NCBI RefSeq assembly: GCF_002198735.1
Contig: NZ_MWLO01000128.1
Coordinates: 10,812 to 74,811, forward strand
Reading direction: 5' to 3'
From: Ideonella sp. A 288
GTDB taxonomy: Bacteria; Pseudomonadota; Gammaproteobacteria; Burkholderiales; Burkholderiaceae_C
DNA length: 64,000 nucleotides
Shown piece after piece: positions 19,172 through 29,391 of the stretch; within the stretch, counting starts at the first letter, position 1, and every line of letters starts with the position of its first letter. The translations under genes and the position numbers were made by a program. A model generated the notes under the pieces. It did no database searches and was not told the origin of the DNA. It saw nothing but the letters and a program-made list of their open reading frames with translations.

Positions 19172-20767
19172 TCAGCGCCGCTTGCCGCCGCCAAGGATCG
19201 AGCCCAGCACGCCGCGGATGATCTCGCGGCCCACGGCCGAGCCGATCGAGCGCATCGCCGAGCGGGCCGCCGATTCGGCCAGGCCCTCGTGCTTGCCACC
19301 GCGCGGCCCGGTGCGGCCGAAGAGCACGCCCTTCAGGTCGTCCATCACGCCGCCGCCGCTGTCCTGCGCCGGGGCCGGTGCACCTGCCGGGCCGCGGCGC
19401 AGCGCGCCGGTGGCCTCGTCGGCCAGCGAGCCGCCATTTCGGCCGGCGGGGGCCGTCGACGCGCCATCGCCGCCGGCGTCCGCCGACGGCGCGGCGCGGC
19501 CCTTGAGCTTCTCGTAGGCCGATTCGCGGTCGACGGTCTTCTCGTACACGCCGGCCACCAGCGAGCCGGCGATCAGCGCCTTGCGCTGCTCGGGGCTGAT
19601 GGGGCCGATCTGGCTGCCCGGCGGGTGCACGAACACCCGCTCGGTGACGCTGGGCCGGCCCTTGGCGTCGAGGAAGCTGATCAATGCCTCGCCCACGGCC
19701 AGTTCGGTGATGGCCGTGGCCATGTCGCCGATCTTGGGGTTGGCGCGCATGGTCTCGGCGGCCGACTTGACGGCCTTCTGGTCGCGCGGCGTGAAGGCGC
19801 GCAGCGCGTGCTGCACCCGGTTGCCCAACTGGGCGAGCACGGTGTCGGGCACGTCCAGCGGGTTCTGCGTCACGAAGTACACGCCGACGCCCTTGCTGCG
19901 CACCAGGCGCACCACCAGTTCGATGCGCTCCACCAGGGCGCCGGGCGCGTCCTTGAACAGCAGGTGCGCCTCGTCGAAGAAGAACACCAGCTTGGGCTTC
20001 TCGAGGTCACCCACCTCGGGCAGCATCTCGAACAGCTCGGACAGCATCCACAGCAGGAAGGTGGCGTACAGCCGCGGCGCGTTCATCAGCTTGTCGGCGG
20101 TGAGGATGTTGATCACCCCCAGGCCATCGACCGTCTGCATGAAGTCGCCGATGTCGAGCATGGGCTCGCCGAAGAACCGGTCGCCGCCCTGTTCCTCGAT
20201 CTGCAGCAGGCCGCGCTGGATGGCGCCCACGCTGGCGGCGGAGATGTTGCCGTACTCGGTGGTGAACTCGCTGCCGTTGTCGCCGACGAACTGCAGCATC
20301 GCCCGCAGGTCCTTCATGTCGAGCAGGGCCAGGCCGTTGTCGTCGGCGATCTTGAACACGAGGTTCAGCACGCCGGCCTGGGTTTCGTTCAGCGCCAGCA
20401 TGCGCGACAGCAGCAGCGGGCCCATGTCCGATACGGTGGCTCGCACCGGGTGGCCCTGCTCGCCGAACACATCCCAAAGCGTGGCGGGGCAGGCGGCGGC
20501 CACCGGCTCGGGCAGGCCGCGCTCTTTCAGGATGGCGGCCAGCTTGGGGCTGATGGCGCCGGTCTGGGTGATGCCGGTGAGGTCGCCCTTCACGTCGGCC
20601 ATGAACACCGGCACGCCGATCTTGCTGAAGTGTTCGGCCAGTGTCTGCAGCGTGATGGTCTTGCCGGTGCCGGTGGCCCCGGTGATCAGCCCATGGCGGT
20701 TGGCCAGGGCCGGCAGCAGTTCACAGACGACATCACCATGCTGGGCGATGGGCAAGGGGTCGGACAT
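19172..20767 (-). CDS. HerA-like helicase/ATPase, DUF853 family
   Basis: 531-residue cytosolic AAA-type ATPase of the HerA/FtsK superfamily. Walker A is [10 protein letters not shown] (residues ~30-39), Walker B is [12 protein letters not shown] (~270-280), and an arginine-finger region follows around [18 protein letters not shown]. The C-terminal ~130 residues are low-complexity linker plus a Gly-rich helix tail. The family (E. coli YjgR) is common, though its physiological role is not defined. Convergent with the DUF6515-like gene, with CGGTG/CACCG arms in the 36-base gap. Confidence 0.88.
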   Translation of the reverse strand: MSDPLPIAQHGDVVCELLPALANRHGLITGATGTGKTITLQTLAEHFSKIGVPVFMADVKGDLTGITQTGAISPKLAAILKERGLPEPVAAACPATLWDVFGEQGHPVRATVSDMGPLLLSRMLALNETQAGVLNLVFKIADDNGLALLDMKDLRAMLQFVGDNGSEFTTEYGNISAASVGAIQRGLLQIEEQGGDRFFGEPMLDIGDFMQTVDGLGVINILTADKLMNAPRLYATFLLWMLSELFEMLPEVGDLEKPKLVFFFDEAHLLFKDAPGALVERIELVVRLVRSKGVGVYFVTQNPLDVPDTVLAQLGNRVQHALRAFTPRDQKAVKSAAETMRANPKIGDMATAITELAVGEALISFLDAKGRPSVTERVFVHPPGSQIGPISPEQRKALIAGSLVAGVYEKTVDRESAYEKLKGRAAPSADAGGDGASTAPAGRNGGSLADEATGALRRGPAGAPAPAQDSGGGVMDDLKGVLFGRTGPRGGKHEGLAESAARSAMRSIGSAVGREIIRGVLGSILGGGKRR

Positions 20768-20824
20768 GGGGCGGCTCTCCAGCGGACTGCGGTGCCGGCA
20801 AGTCTAGCCCGACCGCCGCCGCAA

Positions 20825-21877
20825 TCAGTCGGGGCGGCGGCGTCGCACGATGTGGCCCATGGCCAGCAGGCCGGCCAACCACATCGCGTAAGTGGCCGGT
20901 TCCGGCACGGCCGTGATGCTCACGGTCATCTGCCTCGATTGCAGGCTGCTGGCGACACCCACCGAAGTGTCGTCGCCGAGCGTCAGCTGGTAGACGGCCG
21001 TGCCGCCCGCTGGCTGGCCGATGACCGTCACCTGCCCAGTGGCCTGGCTGCCGGCGGCCAGGTCTGCCAGTGGCAGCGTCAGCGAGAACTGACCGCAGGC
21101 GCCAGTACAGGTGACGTTCAGCAGGTCGAGGCGGGTGGTGTTGGCATTGCCGAGCGCAAACACGTTGAAACTGCCGCCCCCGGTGCCCAGCGTCATCGAC
21201 AGGCTGTCGATCGCGGCGGCGTTGCTGAACGACCCTCGGGCGTGGGTGAGGTAGCTGTACTGCAGGCTCAGTGCCGCGTTGAGCGGCGCCGAGAGCGTCG
21301 ACGTGACGCTGCCGGTGCCGTTGGCCGTGGGATCCTTCAGCGCCAGCAAGGACGTGGTGATCGACGTCGACAGGTTGCCGACGCCGACGAACCCGGCCCG
21401 GTCTGCCGCCGGCGCGGTGTAGGCCATCTGCGAGAAGGTGCTGGTGGACAGTGACGGCACATTGCGGTTGACCACGAGTTGGGCCAGACCGTTGTCGCCG
21501 CTGTAGATCGACGTTGCCGGCGTGGTGCCGAAGTTCCACAGGGCCCGCAACGTGCCCGTGCCGTTGAACTGGTTGGTGTTCACTGTGCGGCTGACGGCCA
21601 GGTTGGTGCCCGGCACCACGTTCAGCGTGCCGGACACGCCGGTGAGCACGCCCAGCGACGGGTCGAAGCGCGCCAGCGACGCCGAGGTGATCTGCTGCAC
21701 CGTGACCGGATTGGCGTTGGCGGCGTTGTCGGTGACCGTCAGGCTGCCCGTGCCCAGCAGCGTCGGGCTGGCCGTGGTCGTCTGTGTCAGTGCGGTCTGG
21801 GCCGAGGCACCGGCTGCCAGGCCCATGGCCAGCAGGCTGGCGATGGAGACGGAGGTGCAAAGGTGTTGGAAGTTCAT
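20825..21877 (-). CDS. PEP-CTERM sorted extracellular protein
   Basis: 350 residues. A signal peptide (~1-27, ending AAGASAQ) is followed by a Thr/Ser/Asn/Gly-rich beta domain resembling choice-of-anchor type domains (FDPSLGVLTGVSG). The C-terminal sorting signal comprises VPEPATYAMW, a hydrophobic helix and RRRR, recognised by an EpsH-type exosortase. The protein is exported, cleaved after the PEP motif and probably glycosylated. No exosortase lies in this window. The start has no purine-rich Shine-Dalgarno (coding strand reads GTAACCTCC just before ATG), and a perfect inverted repeat lies 77 bases upstream. Confidence 0.88.
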   Translation of the reverse strand: MNFQHLCTSVSIASLLAMGLAAGASAQTALTQTTTASPTLLGTGSLTVTDNAANANPVTVQQITSASLARFDPSLGVLTGVSGTLNVVPGTNLAVSRTVNTNQFNGTGTLRALWNFGTTPATSIYSGDNGLAQLVVNRNVPSLSTSTFSQMAYTAPAADRAGFVGVGNLSTSITTSLLALKDPTANGTGSVTSTLSAPLNAALSLQYSYLTHARGSFSNAAAIDSLSMTLGTGGGSFNVFALGNANTTRLDLLNVTCTGACGQFSLTLPLADLAAGSQATGQVTVIGQPAGGTAVYQLTLGDDTSVGVASSLQSRQMTVSITAVPEPATYAMWLAGLLAMGHIVRRRRPD

Positions 21878-21953
21878 GGAGGTTACAGCGCAGACGACTC
21901 GACAAGGGCCAGTGTCGCCGGCGAACAACCACTTTCGTCCTCCACCGATGGGG

Positions 21954-21974
21954 GGTGCGACGCTGAGTCGCACC
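21954..21974. promoter_or_regulatory. Perfect 8-bp inverted repeat upstream of the PEP-CTERM gene
   Basis: GGTGCGAC (21954-21961) and GTCGCACC (21967-21974) flank a 5-base centre. It lies between the divergent PEP-CTERM gene and yebC, 77 bases from the former start and 94 from the latter. It could be an operator or a 5' leader hairpin; no matching regulator is adjacent. Confidence 0.4.
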
Positions 21975-22067
21975 TCACGACCGTCCTCCGGTGCGGGTGA
22001 CCGCCTTGCCCGAGCGCGCCGGGCGACCACTTAAACTCCCGCCTTCAGCACAAGGAGCTTCACCAGC

Positions 22068-22793
22068 ATGGCTGGACATTCCAAATGGGCCAACATCCAG
22101 CACCGCAAGGGCCGGCAGGATGAAAAGCGCGGCAAGGTGTGGACCCGCATCATCCGTGAAATCACGGTCGCGGCCCGCCAGGGCGGGGGCGACATCAGCG
22201 CCAACCCGCGGCTGCGCCTGGCCATCGACAAGGCCAAGGCCGCCAACATGCCGGCCGACCGCATCAAGTACAACATCGACAAGGCCTCCGGCGCGCTCGA
22301 GGGCGTGAGCTACGAGGAAATCCGCTACGAGGGCTACGGCATCGGCGGCGCCGCGATCATCGTCGACTGCATGACCGACAACCGCGTGCGCACCGTGGCC
22401 GAGGTGCGGCATGCCTTCAGCAAGTACGGCGGCAACCTGGGCACCGAGGGTTCGGTGGCCTTCCAGTTCAAGCATTGCGGGCAGTTCGTCTTCGCACCTG
22501 GCACGTCGGAGGACAAGGTGATGGAATCGGCGCTCGAAGCCGGCGCCGACGATGTGATCACCGACGGCGATGGCGCCATCGAGGTGCTGTGCGCGCCGGC
22601 CGACTTCGAGGCCGTGAAGCACGCGCTCGAGGCCGCCGGCCTGGTGCCCGAGGTGGCCGAGGTCACCTGGCGCGCCGAGAACTCCATCGAACTCGCCGGC
22701 GAGGACGCCCAGCGCATGCAGAAGCTGCTGGACGTGATCGAGGACCTGGACGACGTGCAGGAAGTCTTCCACAACGCCGAGATCGGCGAATAG
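22068..22793 (+). CDS. yebC: YebC/PmpR-family transcriptional regulator or translation factor
   Basis: 241 residues, full family length. It begins with the hallmark [18 protein letters not shown] and has [17 protein letters not shown] and FEGYG-type ([14 protein letters not shown]) motifs of the three-domain YebC fold. Members bind DNA at some promoters or, for the YebC2 type, help ribosomes through proline stretches; which applies here is undecided. A ribosome site (aagga) precedes the start. It opens the block yebC-purD-hemF-nadD-rsfS-rlmH-maf-rng, with 7 bases to purD. Confidence 0.95.
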   Translation: MAGHSKWANIQHRKGRQDEKRGKVWTRIIREITVAARQGGGDISANPRLRLAIDKAKAANMPADRIKYNIDKASGALEGVSYEEIRYEGYGIGGAAIIVDCMTDNRVRTVAEVRHAFSKYGGNLGTEGSVAFQFKHCGQFVFAPGTSEDKVMESALEAGADDVITDGDGAIEVLCAPADFEAVKHALEAAGLVPEVAEVTWRAENSIELAGEDAQRMQKLLDVIEDLDDVQEVFHNAEIGE

Positions 22794-22800
22794 CCCGCGC

Positions 22801-24099
22801 ATGAACATCCTCGTCATCGGCGGCGGCGGCCGCGAACATGCCCTGGCCTGGAAGCTGGCGCAGAGCCCGCGGGTGCAGGGCGTCTACGTGGCGCCGGGCA
22901 ACGGCGGCACCGCGCGCAGCCCGCACCTGCAGAACGTGCCCATCTCCGACCCCGTGGCGCTGGCCGACTTTGCCGAGGCGCAGAAGATCGGGCTCACCGT
23001 GGTCGGCCCCGAGGCGCCGCTGTCGGCGGGCGTGGTGGATGTGTTCCGCGCCCGTGGCCTGCGCATCTTCGGCCCGACGAAGGCCGCTGCACGGCTGGAA
23101 AGCTCCAAGGCCTTCGCCAAGGACTTCATGCAGCGCCACGGCATCCCCACGGCGCTGTACGCCACCTTCACCGACGCCGCCGAGGCCCATGCGCACGTCG
23201 ACAAGGTGGGCGCGCCCATCGTCGTCAAGGCCGATGGCCTGGCCGCCGGCAAGGGCGTGGTGGTGGCCACCTCGCTGGCCGAGGCCCACGAGGCCATCGA
23301 CTTCATGCTCGGCGGCCAGGCCACCGGCGTGCAGTACAACGCCGATGCCGACGGCAACGCCGTGCCCCGCGTGGTGATCGAGGAATGCCTGCAGGGCGAG
23401 GAGGCCAGCTTCATCGTGCTGGTGGACGGCACCCGCGTGCTCCCGCTGGCGTCCAGCCAGGACCACAAGCGCCTGCAGGACGGCGACCTGGGCCCCAACA
23501 CCGGCGGCATGGGCGCCTATTCACCGGCACCGGTGGTCACGCCCAATGTGCACGCACGGGCCATGCACGAGGTCATCCTGCCCACGGTGCAGGGCATGGC
23601 CCGCGACGGCAACCCGTTCACCGGCTTCCTGTACGCCGGGCTCATGATCGACCCGGCCGGGCAGGTCAAGACGCTCGAGTTCAACACCCGCATGGGCGAC
23701 CCCGAGACCCAGCCCATCCTGATGCGCCTGAAGAGCGATCTGGTCGAGGTCTTGATGCAAGCCACCGACGGCACGCTCGACCAGGTCGAACTGCAATGGG
23801 ACCGACGCTTCGCGCTGGGCGTGGTCATGGCTGCGGCGGGCTATCCGCAGGCACCGCGCCAGGGCGACCCCATCACCGGCCTGCCGGCCGACACCGACGA
23901 TGCCGTCGTCTTTCACGCCGGTACCACGCTGCAGGCCGATGGGCAGCTGCAGGTCAGTGGGGGTCGGGTGCTGTGCGTCACCGCGCTGGGCGATTCGGCC
24001 CGGCTGGCGCAGCAACGCGCCTACCAGGTGCTGAGCGGCATCCAGTTCGACGGCGCGCAATACCGGCGCGACATCGGCCACCGCGCGATCAAGCGCTGA
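22801..24099 (+). CDS. purD: Phosphoribosylamine-glycine ligase
   Basis: 432 residues. It catalyses ATP-dependent joining of phosphoribosylamine and glycine in purine synthesis. The ATP-grasp architecture is clear: N-terminal [19 protein letters not shown], phosphate loop [15 protein letters not shown] (~140-155), [20 protein letters not shown] (~223-242), and metal-binding [10 protein letters not shown] (~297-306). Length is standard. Probably co-transcribed with yebC. Confidence 0.97.
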   Translation: MNILVIGGGGREHALAWKLAQSPRVQGVYVAPGNGGTARSPHLQNVPISDPVALADFAEAQKIGLTVVGPEAPLSAGVVDVFRARGLRIFGPTKAAARLESSKAFAKDFMQRHGIPTALYATFTDAAEAHAHVDKVGAPIVVKADGLAAGKGVVVATSLAEAHEAIDFMLGGQATGVQYNADADGNAVPRVVIEECLQGEEASFIVLVDGTRVLPLASSQDHKRLQDGDLGPNTGGMGAYSPAPVVTPNVHARAMHEVILPTVQGMARDGNPFTGFLYAGLMIDPAGQVKTLEFNTRMGDPETQPILMRLKSDLVEVLMQATDGTLDQVELQWDRRFALGVVMAAAGYPQAPRQGDPITGLPADTDDAVVFHAGTTLQADGQLQVSGGRVLCVTALGDSARLAQQRAYQVLSGIQFDGAQYRRDIGHRAIKR

Positions 24100-24163
24100 C
24101 GGGCCTGCGCGTCGGCGCGCCCGCAATTCACACCACATCAGGTACACGACGGAGGAGACCGAC

Positions 24164-25078
24164 TTGGACACGACCGCGATTCGCAGCTACCTGCTCGGCC
24201 TGCAGCAACGCATCGTCACGACGATGGAACAGGTGGACGGCAAGCCCTTCGCCACCGATGCCTGGACCCGCGAACCCGGCGGCCGGCTCGAGGGCGACGG
24301 CAAGACCCAGCTGGTGGAAGAGGGCGGGCTGCTCGAACGCGGCGGCTGCAACTTCAGCCATGTGAAGGGTTCGGCGATGCCGCCCTCGGCCACGCAGCAC
24401 CGCCCCGAACTGGCTGGGGCACCGTTCGAGGCCATGGGCGTGTCACTGGTTTTCCACCCGCGCAACCCGCACGTGCCCACGGTGCACATGAACGTGCGCA
24501 TGTTCGCGGCCCGGCCGGTGGGACGCCAGCCGGTGGTGTGGTTCGGTGGCGGCATGGACCTGACGCCTTACTACGGGGTCGAGGCCGATGCTGCGCATTT
24601 CCATCGCACCTGCCGCGATGCCTTGCTGCCCTTCGGGCCTGAACTTCACCCGCGCTTCAAGCGCTGGTGCGACGAGTACTTCTTCCTGAAGCACCGCAAC
24701 GAGCCGCGCGGTGTCGGCGGCGTGTTCTTCGACGACTTCAGCGAGCTGGGTTTCGGACGCAGCTTCGAGATGCTGCGCGCGGTGGGCGACAGCTTCCTGC
24801 CGGCCTACCTGCCAATCGTCGAGCGCCGCCGCGACACGCCCTACGGCGAGCGCGAGCGCGACTTCCAGGCCTATCGGCGTGGCCGCTATGTCGAGTTCAA
24901 CCTGGTGTTCGACCGTGGCACGCTGTTCGGGCTGCAATCGGGCGGCCGCACCGAGAGCATCCTGATATCGATGCCGCCGGTGGTGAAGTGGCGCTACGAC
25001 TGGGCGCCCGAGGCCGGCACACCCGAGGCGCGGCTGTACACCGACTTCCTGGTGCCGCGGGACTGGGCCAACGCGTGA
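24164..25078 (+). CDS. hemF: Oxygen-dependent coproporphyrinogen III oxidase
   Basis: 304 residues. It converts coproporphyrinogen III to protoporphyrinogen IX with O2 in haem synthesis. Family motifs include [16 protein letters not shown] (substrate His/Arg), [31 protein letters not shown] and the near-C-terminal [28 protein letters not shown]-like region. The start is TTG at 24164, supported by a strong ggaggag at 24151-24157 and by the absence of a nearer ATG. The stop overlaps the GTG start of nadD. Confidence 0.96.
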   Translation: MDTTAIRSYLLGLQQRIVTTMEQVDGKPFATDAWTREPGGRLEGDGKTQLVEEGGLLERGGCNFSHVKGSAMPPSATQHRPELAGAPFEAMGVSLVFHPRNPHVPTVHMNVRMFAARPVGRQPVVWFGGGMDLTPYYGVEADAAHFHRTCRDALLPFGPELHPRFKRWCDEYFFLKHRNEPRGVGGVFFDDFSELGFGRSFEMLRAVGDSFLPAYLPIVERRRDTPYGERERDFQAYRRGRYVEFNLVFDRGTLFGLQSGGRTESILISMPPVVKWRYDWAPEAGTPEARLYTDFLVPRDWANA

Positions 25079-25698
25079 CGCTGTCGACCGGGCGCAGGCG
25101 CCGCATCGGGGTGCTGGGTGGCAGTTTCGATCCGCCGCACCTGGCGCATCTGGCGCTGGCGCATGTGGCGCTCGACACCCTGCAACTCGACGAGCTGCGC
25201 TGGCTGCCCGCCCGCGCGCCCTGGCAGAAGGCCGGCCGCGACATGGCCCAGGCCAACGACCGCGAAGCCATGGTGGCCGCGATGATCGCCGACGAACCGC
25301 GCTTCGTGCTGGACCCTCGCGAACTGCACCGCGACGGCCCCACCTACACCATCGACACCGTTCGCGAGCTGTGCGCGGACGAGCCCGATGCCGACTGGTT
25401 CCTCGTCATCGGGCAGGACCAGTACGGCCGTTTCGACACCTGGCGCGACTGGCGCGAACTGCTGTCGCGCCTGACGCTGGCCGTGGCCGCCCGGGAAGGG
25501 CAGCGGCCCCAGGCGCCGCCGGCCGTGGCGTCGATGCCACACCGAGTGGTGATGCTCGAACTGCCCAGAATCGACATCGCCGCCAGTGACATTCGCGTGC
25601 GCCGGGCCGCCGGAGGCGAGATCGTCTCGCTGGTGGGCGAGCCGGTGGCGCGCTATATTGACTCTCACGCCCTCTACACCGGGCAACCCAGGAGCTGA
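25075..25698 (+). CDS. nadD: Nicotinate-nucleotide adenylyltransferase
   Basis: 207 residues. It adenylates nicotinate mononucleotide in NAD synthesis. The nucleotidyltransferase start [15 protein letters not shown] has the (H/T)xGH-type loop. [19 protein letters not shown] and the C-terminal ASDIRVR (ISSTxIR equivalent) complete the ATP site. A GTG start at 25075 overlaps the hemF stop by 4 bases (GTGA), implying coupled translation. The stop is directly followed by the rsfS start. Confidence 0.94.
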   Translation: MTLSTGRRRRIGVLGGSFDPPHLAHLALAHVALDTLQLDELRWLPARAPWQKAGRDMAQANDREAMVAAMIADEPRFVLDPRELHRDGPTYTIDTVRELCADEPDADWFLVIGQDQYGRFDTWRDWRELLSRLTLAVAAREGQRPQAPPAVASMPHRVVMLELPRIDIAASDIRVRRAAGGEIVSLVGEPVARYIDSHALYTGQPRS

Positions 25699-26553
25699 AT
25701 GGACATCCGCAAGCTGCAGCGCGCCATCGTCGATGGCCTCGAAGACGTGAAGGCGCAGAACATCGTCGTCTTCAACACCGAGCACCTTTCACCGCTGTTC
25801 GAGCGCGTGATCATCGCCTCGGGCACCAGCAACCGACAGACCAAGGCGCTGGCCTCGAGCGTGCGCGTGGCCGTGAAGGGGGCCGGCCTGCCGGTGCTCA
25901 GCACCGAGGGCAGCGACAACGGTGAGTGGATCATCGTGGACTGCGGCCCCGCCGTGGCCCACATCATGCAACCGTCGATCCGCGACTACTACCGCCTCGA
26001 GGAGATCTGGGGCGGCAAGCCGGTGAAGATGAAGATCGGCAGCGACGAACCCAAGGGCCTCGTCAAGGCCTCGGCGGATGCCATGGACGACGAGCCCGCG
26101 CGCAAGCCTGCGGCCCGCAAGTCCGCCGCAGCGAAACCCGCTGCGAAGGTGGCAGCCCGGTCGGGTGCCAAGCCCGCGGCAGGCCAGTCCGCTGCGGGCA
26201 AACCGGCTGCGCGCAAGGCGGCGCCTGGCAAGGCGGTGGCCGGCAAGGGATCGGCGCCGGTCGTGACGTCGATGTCGGGCACGGTGGGCAAGGCGGCCAC
26301 GTCGTCCCGGTCGACCACCGCAGCCAAGAAGTCGGCGATCCCGTCGAAGCAGGCCACGGCGGCCGTCAAGAAGGTGGTGGTGGCGGCCAAGAAGACGGCG
26401 CCGTCGCGCAAGACAGCACCTGCCAAGGCGCCTGCCCGGGCGCCAGTGGCCCGCAAGGCCGCACCGACCAAGGCGGCACCGGCGCGCAAGACCACCGCGG
26501 CCAAGCGGCCGGCCAACGGGTCGACCGCGCGCAAGAAGCCCAGCCGCGGCTGA
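25699..26553 (+). CDS. rsfS: Ribosomal silencing factor RsfS with histone H1-like tail
   Basis: 284 residues. Residues ~1-115 are a complete RsfS/Iojap domain ([44 protein letters not shown]), which binds uL14 and blocks subunit joining in starvation. The remaining ~155 residues (from ~131) are a low-complexity Ala/Lys/Pro/Arg tail with repeated PAARKxA and AAKK patterns, like bacterial histone H1-type (AlgP/Hc1) tails. Typical RsfS is ~105-130 residues, so the tail more than doubles it. The frame is continuous with one stop. It begins on the base after the nadD stop. Confidence 0.93.
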   Translation: MDIRKLQRAIVDGLEDVKAQNIVVFNTEHLSPLFERVIIASGTSNRQTKALASSVRVAVKGAGLPVLSTEGSDNGEWIIVDCGPAVAHIMQPSIRDYYRLEEIWGGKPVKMKIGSDEPKGLVKASADAMDDEPARKPAARKSAAAKPAAKVAARSGAKPAAGQSAAGKPAARKAAPGKAVAGKGSAPVVTSMSGTVGKAATSSRSTTAAKKSAIPSKQATAAVKKVVVAAKKTAPSRKTAPAKAPARAPVARKAAPTKAAPARKTTAAKRPANGSTARKKPSRG

Positions 26554-26569
26554 CGGCGCGGCGGCAGGC

Positions 26570-27040
26570 ATGCGGCTGGCGCTCGTGGCCGTGGGCCAGC
26601 GGCCGCCTACCTGGGCCGAGGCGGCCTACGAGGACTTCGCCAAGCGGTTTCCGCCCGAACTGCGGCTGGAATTGAAGGCCGTGAAGGCCGAACCGCGCGG
26701 CAGCGGCAAGACGGCCGCCCAGATGATGGCCGCCGAGGCGCAGCGCCTGGAGGCCGCCATTCCGAAGGGCGCGCGCCGCGTGGTGCTCGACGAGCACGGC
26801 AGCCGGCTGACGACGGTGCAACTGGCCGACCGGCTGCGCTTCTGGCTGGGCGACGGCCGTGACGTGGCGCTGCTGGTGGGCGGGCCCGACGGGCTCGACA
26901 GCACGCTCAAGGCCAGCGCCGACGAGACGCTGCGCCTGTCCGACCTGACCTTGCCCCATGCCTTCGTGCGCGTGCTGCTGGCCGAGGCGCTGTACCGCGC
27001 CTGGTCGGTCACCGCCGGGCACCCGTACCACCGCGAGTGA
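26570..27040 (+). CDS. rlmH: 23S rRNA pseudouridine-1915 N3-methyltransferase
   Basis: 156 residues, the standard size. A SPOUT-class enzyme that methylates pseudouridine 1915 in helix 69 of 23S rRNA. The knot region shows [29 protein letters not shown] and the C-terminal [20 protein letters not shown] followed by HPYHRE, the family C-terminus. It lies 16 bases after rsfS, as in many Burkholderiales and enterobacteria. Confidence 0.96.
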   Translation: MRLALVAVGQRPPTWAEAAYEDFAKRFPPELRLELKAVKAEPRGSGKTAAQMMAAEAQRLEAAIPKGARRVVLDEHGSRLTTVQLADRLRFWLGDGRDVALLVGGPDGLDSTLKASADETLRLSDLTLPHAFVRVLLAEALYRAWSVTAGHPYHRE

Positions 27041-27102
27041 GGTGCCCAGAGGGCGCCGCCGCCACGGGCCGTGCGCGGCCGCGGCGGGCACAATCCGCGG
27101 CC

Positions 27103-27723
27103 ATGCCCGCCGCCGACCGCATCCACCTGGCTTCGCAGAGCCCCCGCCGCCGTCAACTGCTCGACCAGCTGGGCGTCGCGCACGACCTGCTGCTGCCCGG
27201 CGACGATGAAGACGCCGAGGCGCTCGAGCATGTGCTGCCGGGCGAACTGCCGGCCGACTACGTGCAGCGCGTCACCGGCCTGAAGCTCGATGCCGCCCGG
27301 CGGCGCCAGCGCCGGCGAGGCGGCGCGGCGCTGCCCATCCTGTGCGCCGATACCACCGTGGCCGTCGGCCGCCGCATCCTGGGCAAGCCGGCCGATGCCG
27401 CCGAGGCCGCAGCGATGCTGGGCGCGCTGTCGGGCCGCACCCACCGCGTGCTCACCGCCGTCGCCCTGGCGTCTGGCCGCCGGCGATGGACGGCGCTGAA
27501 CACCTCGCATGTGACGGTCGCGCCGCTGTCGCGGCAGGCCATAGCCGCCTACGTGGCCAGCGGCGAGCCCTTCGGCAAGGCCGGTGCCTACGCCATCCAG
27601 AGCCAGTTCGCCGGCTGGATCGTGCACATCGACGGCAGCCATTCCGGCATCATGGGCCTGCCCTTGTACGAGACGGCCGAGTTGCTTCGGCAGGCGCGCA
27701 TCCGCTTCGGGCAGACCGGCTAG
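27103..27723 (+). CDS. maf: Maf-family nucleotide pyrophosphatase
   Basis: 206 residues. Maf/YhdE-YceF house-cleaning enzymes hydrolyse non-canonical or regular nucleoside triphosphates to monophosphates. Motifs: [16 protein letters not shown] at the N-terminus, [18 protein letters not shown] with the catalytic Asp, [11 protein letters not shown], and [13 protein letters not shown] near the C-terminus with the conserved Lys and Gln. The ATG at 27103 fits the family start. It is followed after 9 bases by rng, a conserved pair. Confidence 0.93.
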   Translation: MPAADRIHLASQSPRRRQLLDQLGVAHDLLLPGDDEDAEALEHVLPGELPADYVQRVTGLKLDAARRRQRRRGGAALPILCADTTVAVGRRILGKPADAAEAAAMLGALSGRTHRVLTAVALASGRRRWTALNTSHVTVAPLSRQAIAAYVASGEPFGKAGAYAIQSQFAGWIVHIDGSHSGIMGLPLYETAELLRQARIRFGQTG

Positions 27724-27732
27724 GATGCGCCG

Positions 27733-29226
27733 ATGCACGACATCCTGATCAACTGGGCTCCGCAAGAGACACGCGTCGCCATCATCGAGAACGGGGCCGT
27801 GCAAGAGCTGCACATCGAGCGCACGCTCGAGCGCGGCCTGGTCGGCAACATCTACCTGGGCAAGGTGGCGCGGGTGCTGCCCGGCATGCAGAGCGCCTTC
27901 ATCGACGTCGGCCTGGAGCGCGCCGCCTTCCTGCACGTGGCCGACCTCCACGCCGGTGGCCACCACCATGGCCATGCCCCCCCGCATTCCGCACGCGGCG
28001 ACGTGGTGGTGCAGGTGCCGATCGAGCGCCAGGTGTTCGAGGGCCAGACGCTCATGGTGCAGGTCATCAAGGACCCGATCGGCACCAAGGGGGCGAGGCT
28101 GTCCACGCAGATCAGCATCGCCGGGCGCATGCTGGTGTTCCTGCCGCAGGACAAGCACATCGGCATCTCGCAGAAGATCGGCTCGCCCGAGGCGCGCGAG
28201 GCCTTGCGCGCCCGCATGCACCGCCTGGCCGGCCCGCCCGACGACAGCAGCGGCGGCTTCATCCTGCGCACCAACGCCGAGGACGCCAGCGACGAGGCCC
28301 TGGCCGACGACATCGCCTACCTGCGCAAGACCTGGAATGCCATCCGAGCGCAGGGCCTGTCGCAGCCACCCGGCACGCTGCTGCACGAAGACCTGAACCT
28401 GGCCGAGCGCGTGCTGCGCGACCTGGCCAACGACGCCACGCAGACGATCCGTATCGACTCGAAGATGCAGTACGACGACCTGCAGGCCTTCGGCGCGCTG
28501 TTCACGCCGTCGTCGGCGGCCAAGCTGGAGCACTACAAGGGCGAGCGCCCGATCTTCGACCTCTTCAACATCGAGGAGGAGATCGCCAAGGCGCTGGCCC
28601 GGCGGGTCGACCTGAAGAGCGGCGGTTACCTCATCATCGACCAGACCGAGGCGCTGACCACGGTGGACGTCAACACCGGCGGCTTTGTCGGTGCGCGCAA
28701 CTTCGACGACACGATCTTCAAGACCAATCTCGAGGCCGCAGGCGCCATCGCACGCCACCTGCGCCTGCGCAACCTGGGCGGCATCATCATCGTCGACTTC
28801 ATCGACATGACCCGCGAAGAACACCAGCAGGCGGTGCTGGCCGAGTTCAAGAAGCAGCTCAGCAAGGACCGCACGAAGGTCACCGTCAGCGGCTTCACCC
28901 AGCTGGGGCTGGTGGAGATGACGCGCAAGCGCACCCGCGAGAGCCTGGCCCACATGCTGTGCGAGCCATGCCCAACATGCCAAGGACGTGGCCAGGTGAA
29001 GACGGCGCGCAGCGTCTGCTACGACATCCTGCGCGAGATCTTGCGCGAAGCCCGCCAGTTCAGCCCCAAGGAGTTCCGCGTCATTGCCAGTGCGTCGGTG
29101 GTGGAGATGCTGCTCGACGAGGAAAGCCAGCACCTGGCCGGGCTGTCCGATTTCATCGGCAAGCCGATCTCGCTGTCGGCGGAACCGTCGGTGAACCCGG
29201 AGCAGTACGACATCGTGCTGATGTAG
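27733..29226 (+). CDS. rng: Ribonuclease G
   Basis: 497 residues. Endoribonuclease that trims the 16S rRNA 5' end and cleaves mRNAs. An S1-like domain (~35-130) contains a His-rich insert (GGHHHGHAPPH). The DNase I-like catalytic part has DVNTGGFVG (metal-binding Asp) and IIIVDFIDM. The zinc-link CEPCPTCQGRG (~418-428) mediates dimerisation. There is no long RNase E-like C-terminal scaffold, so RNase G rather than E. Last gene of the yebC-rng block. Confidence 0.96.
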   Translation: MHDILINWAPQETRVAIIENGAVQELHIERTLERGLVGNIYLGKVARVLPGMQSAFIDVGLERAAFLHVADLHAGGHHHGHAPPHSARGDVVVQVPIERQVFEGQTLMVQVIKDPIGTKGARLSTQISIAGRMLVFLPQDKHIGISQKIGSPEAREALRARMHRLAGPPDDSSGGFILRTNAEDASDEALADDIAYLRKTWNAIRAQGLSQPPGTLLHEDLNLAERVLRDLANDATQTIRIDSKMQYDDLQAFGALFTPSSAAKLEHYKGERPIFDLFNIEEEIAKALARRVDLKSGGYLIIDQTEALTTVDVNTGGFVGARNFDDTIFKTNLEAAGAIARHLRLRNLGGIIIVDFIDMTREEHQQAVLAEFKKQLSKDRTKVTVSGFTQLGLVEMTRKRTRESLAHMLCEPCPTCQGRGQVKTARSVCYDILREILREARQFSPKEFRVIASASVVEMLLDEESQHLAGLSDFIGKPISLSAEPSVNPEQYDIVLM

Positions 29227-29391
29227 CCAACGCCGGGTGACCACCGGGTGCAGGCCGCGGACCGTTCGCATCGGCGCGGGCCGGGCAGCCCACCGAACCG
29301 TCACGCCCGGACACCGTGCCGCCACGGTGGGCGCATAGACTGATCCACCTTCCCAATGGCCCCGTCGGCACAAGGCCGCGTGGCATGGCCG

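Noticed and set aside
21878-22067. Sigma-54 promoter for the PEP-CTERM gene
   Set aside because: TGGCCC and TTG triplets occur but not with the required -24/-12 spacing.
26090-26550. Separate histone-like gene after rsfS
   Set aside because: The Ala/Lys-rich part is in frame with rsfS with no internal start behind a ribosome site, so it is a tail, not a gene.
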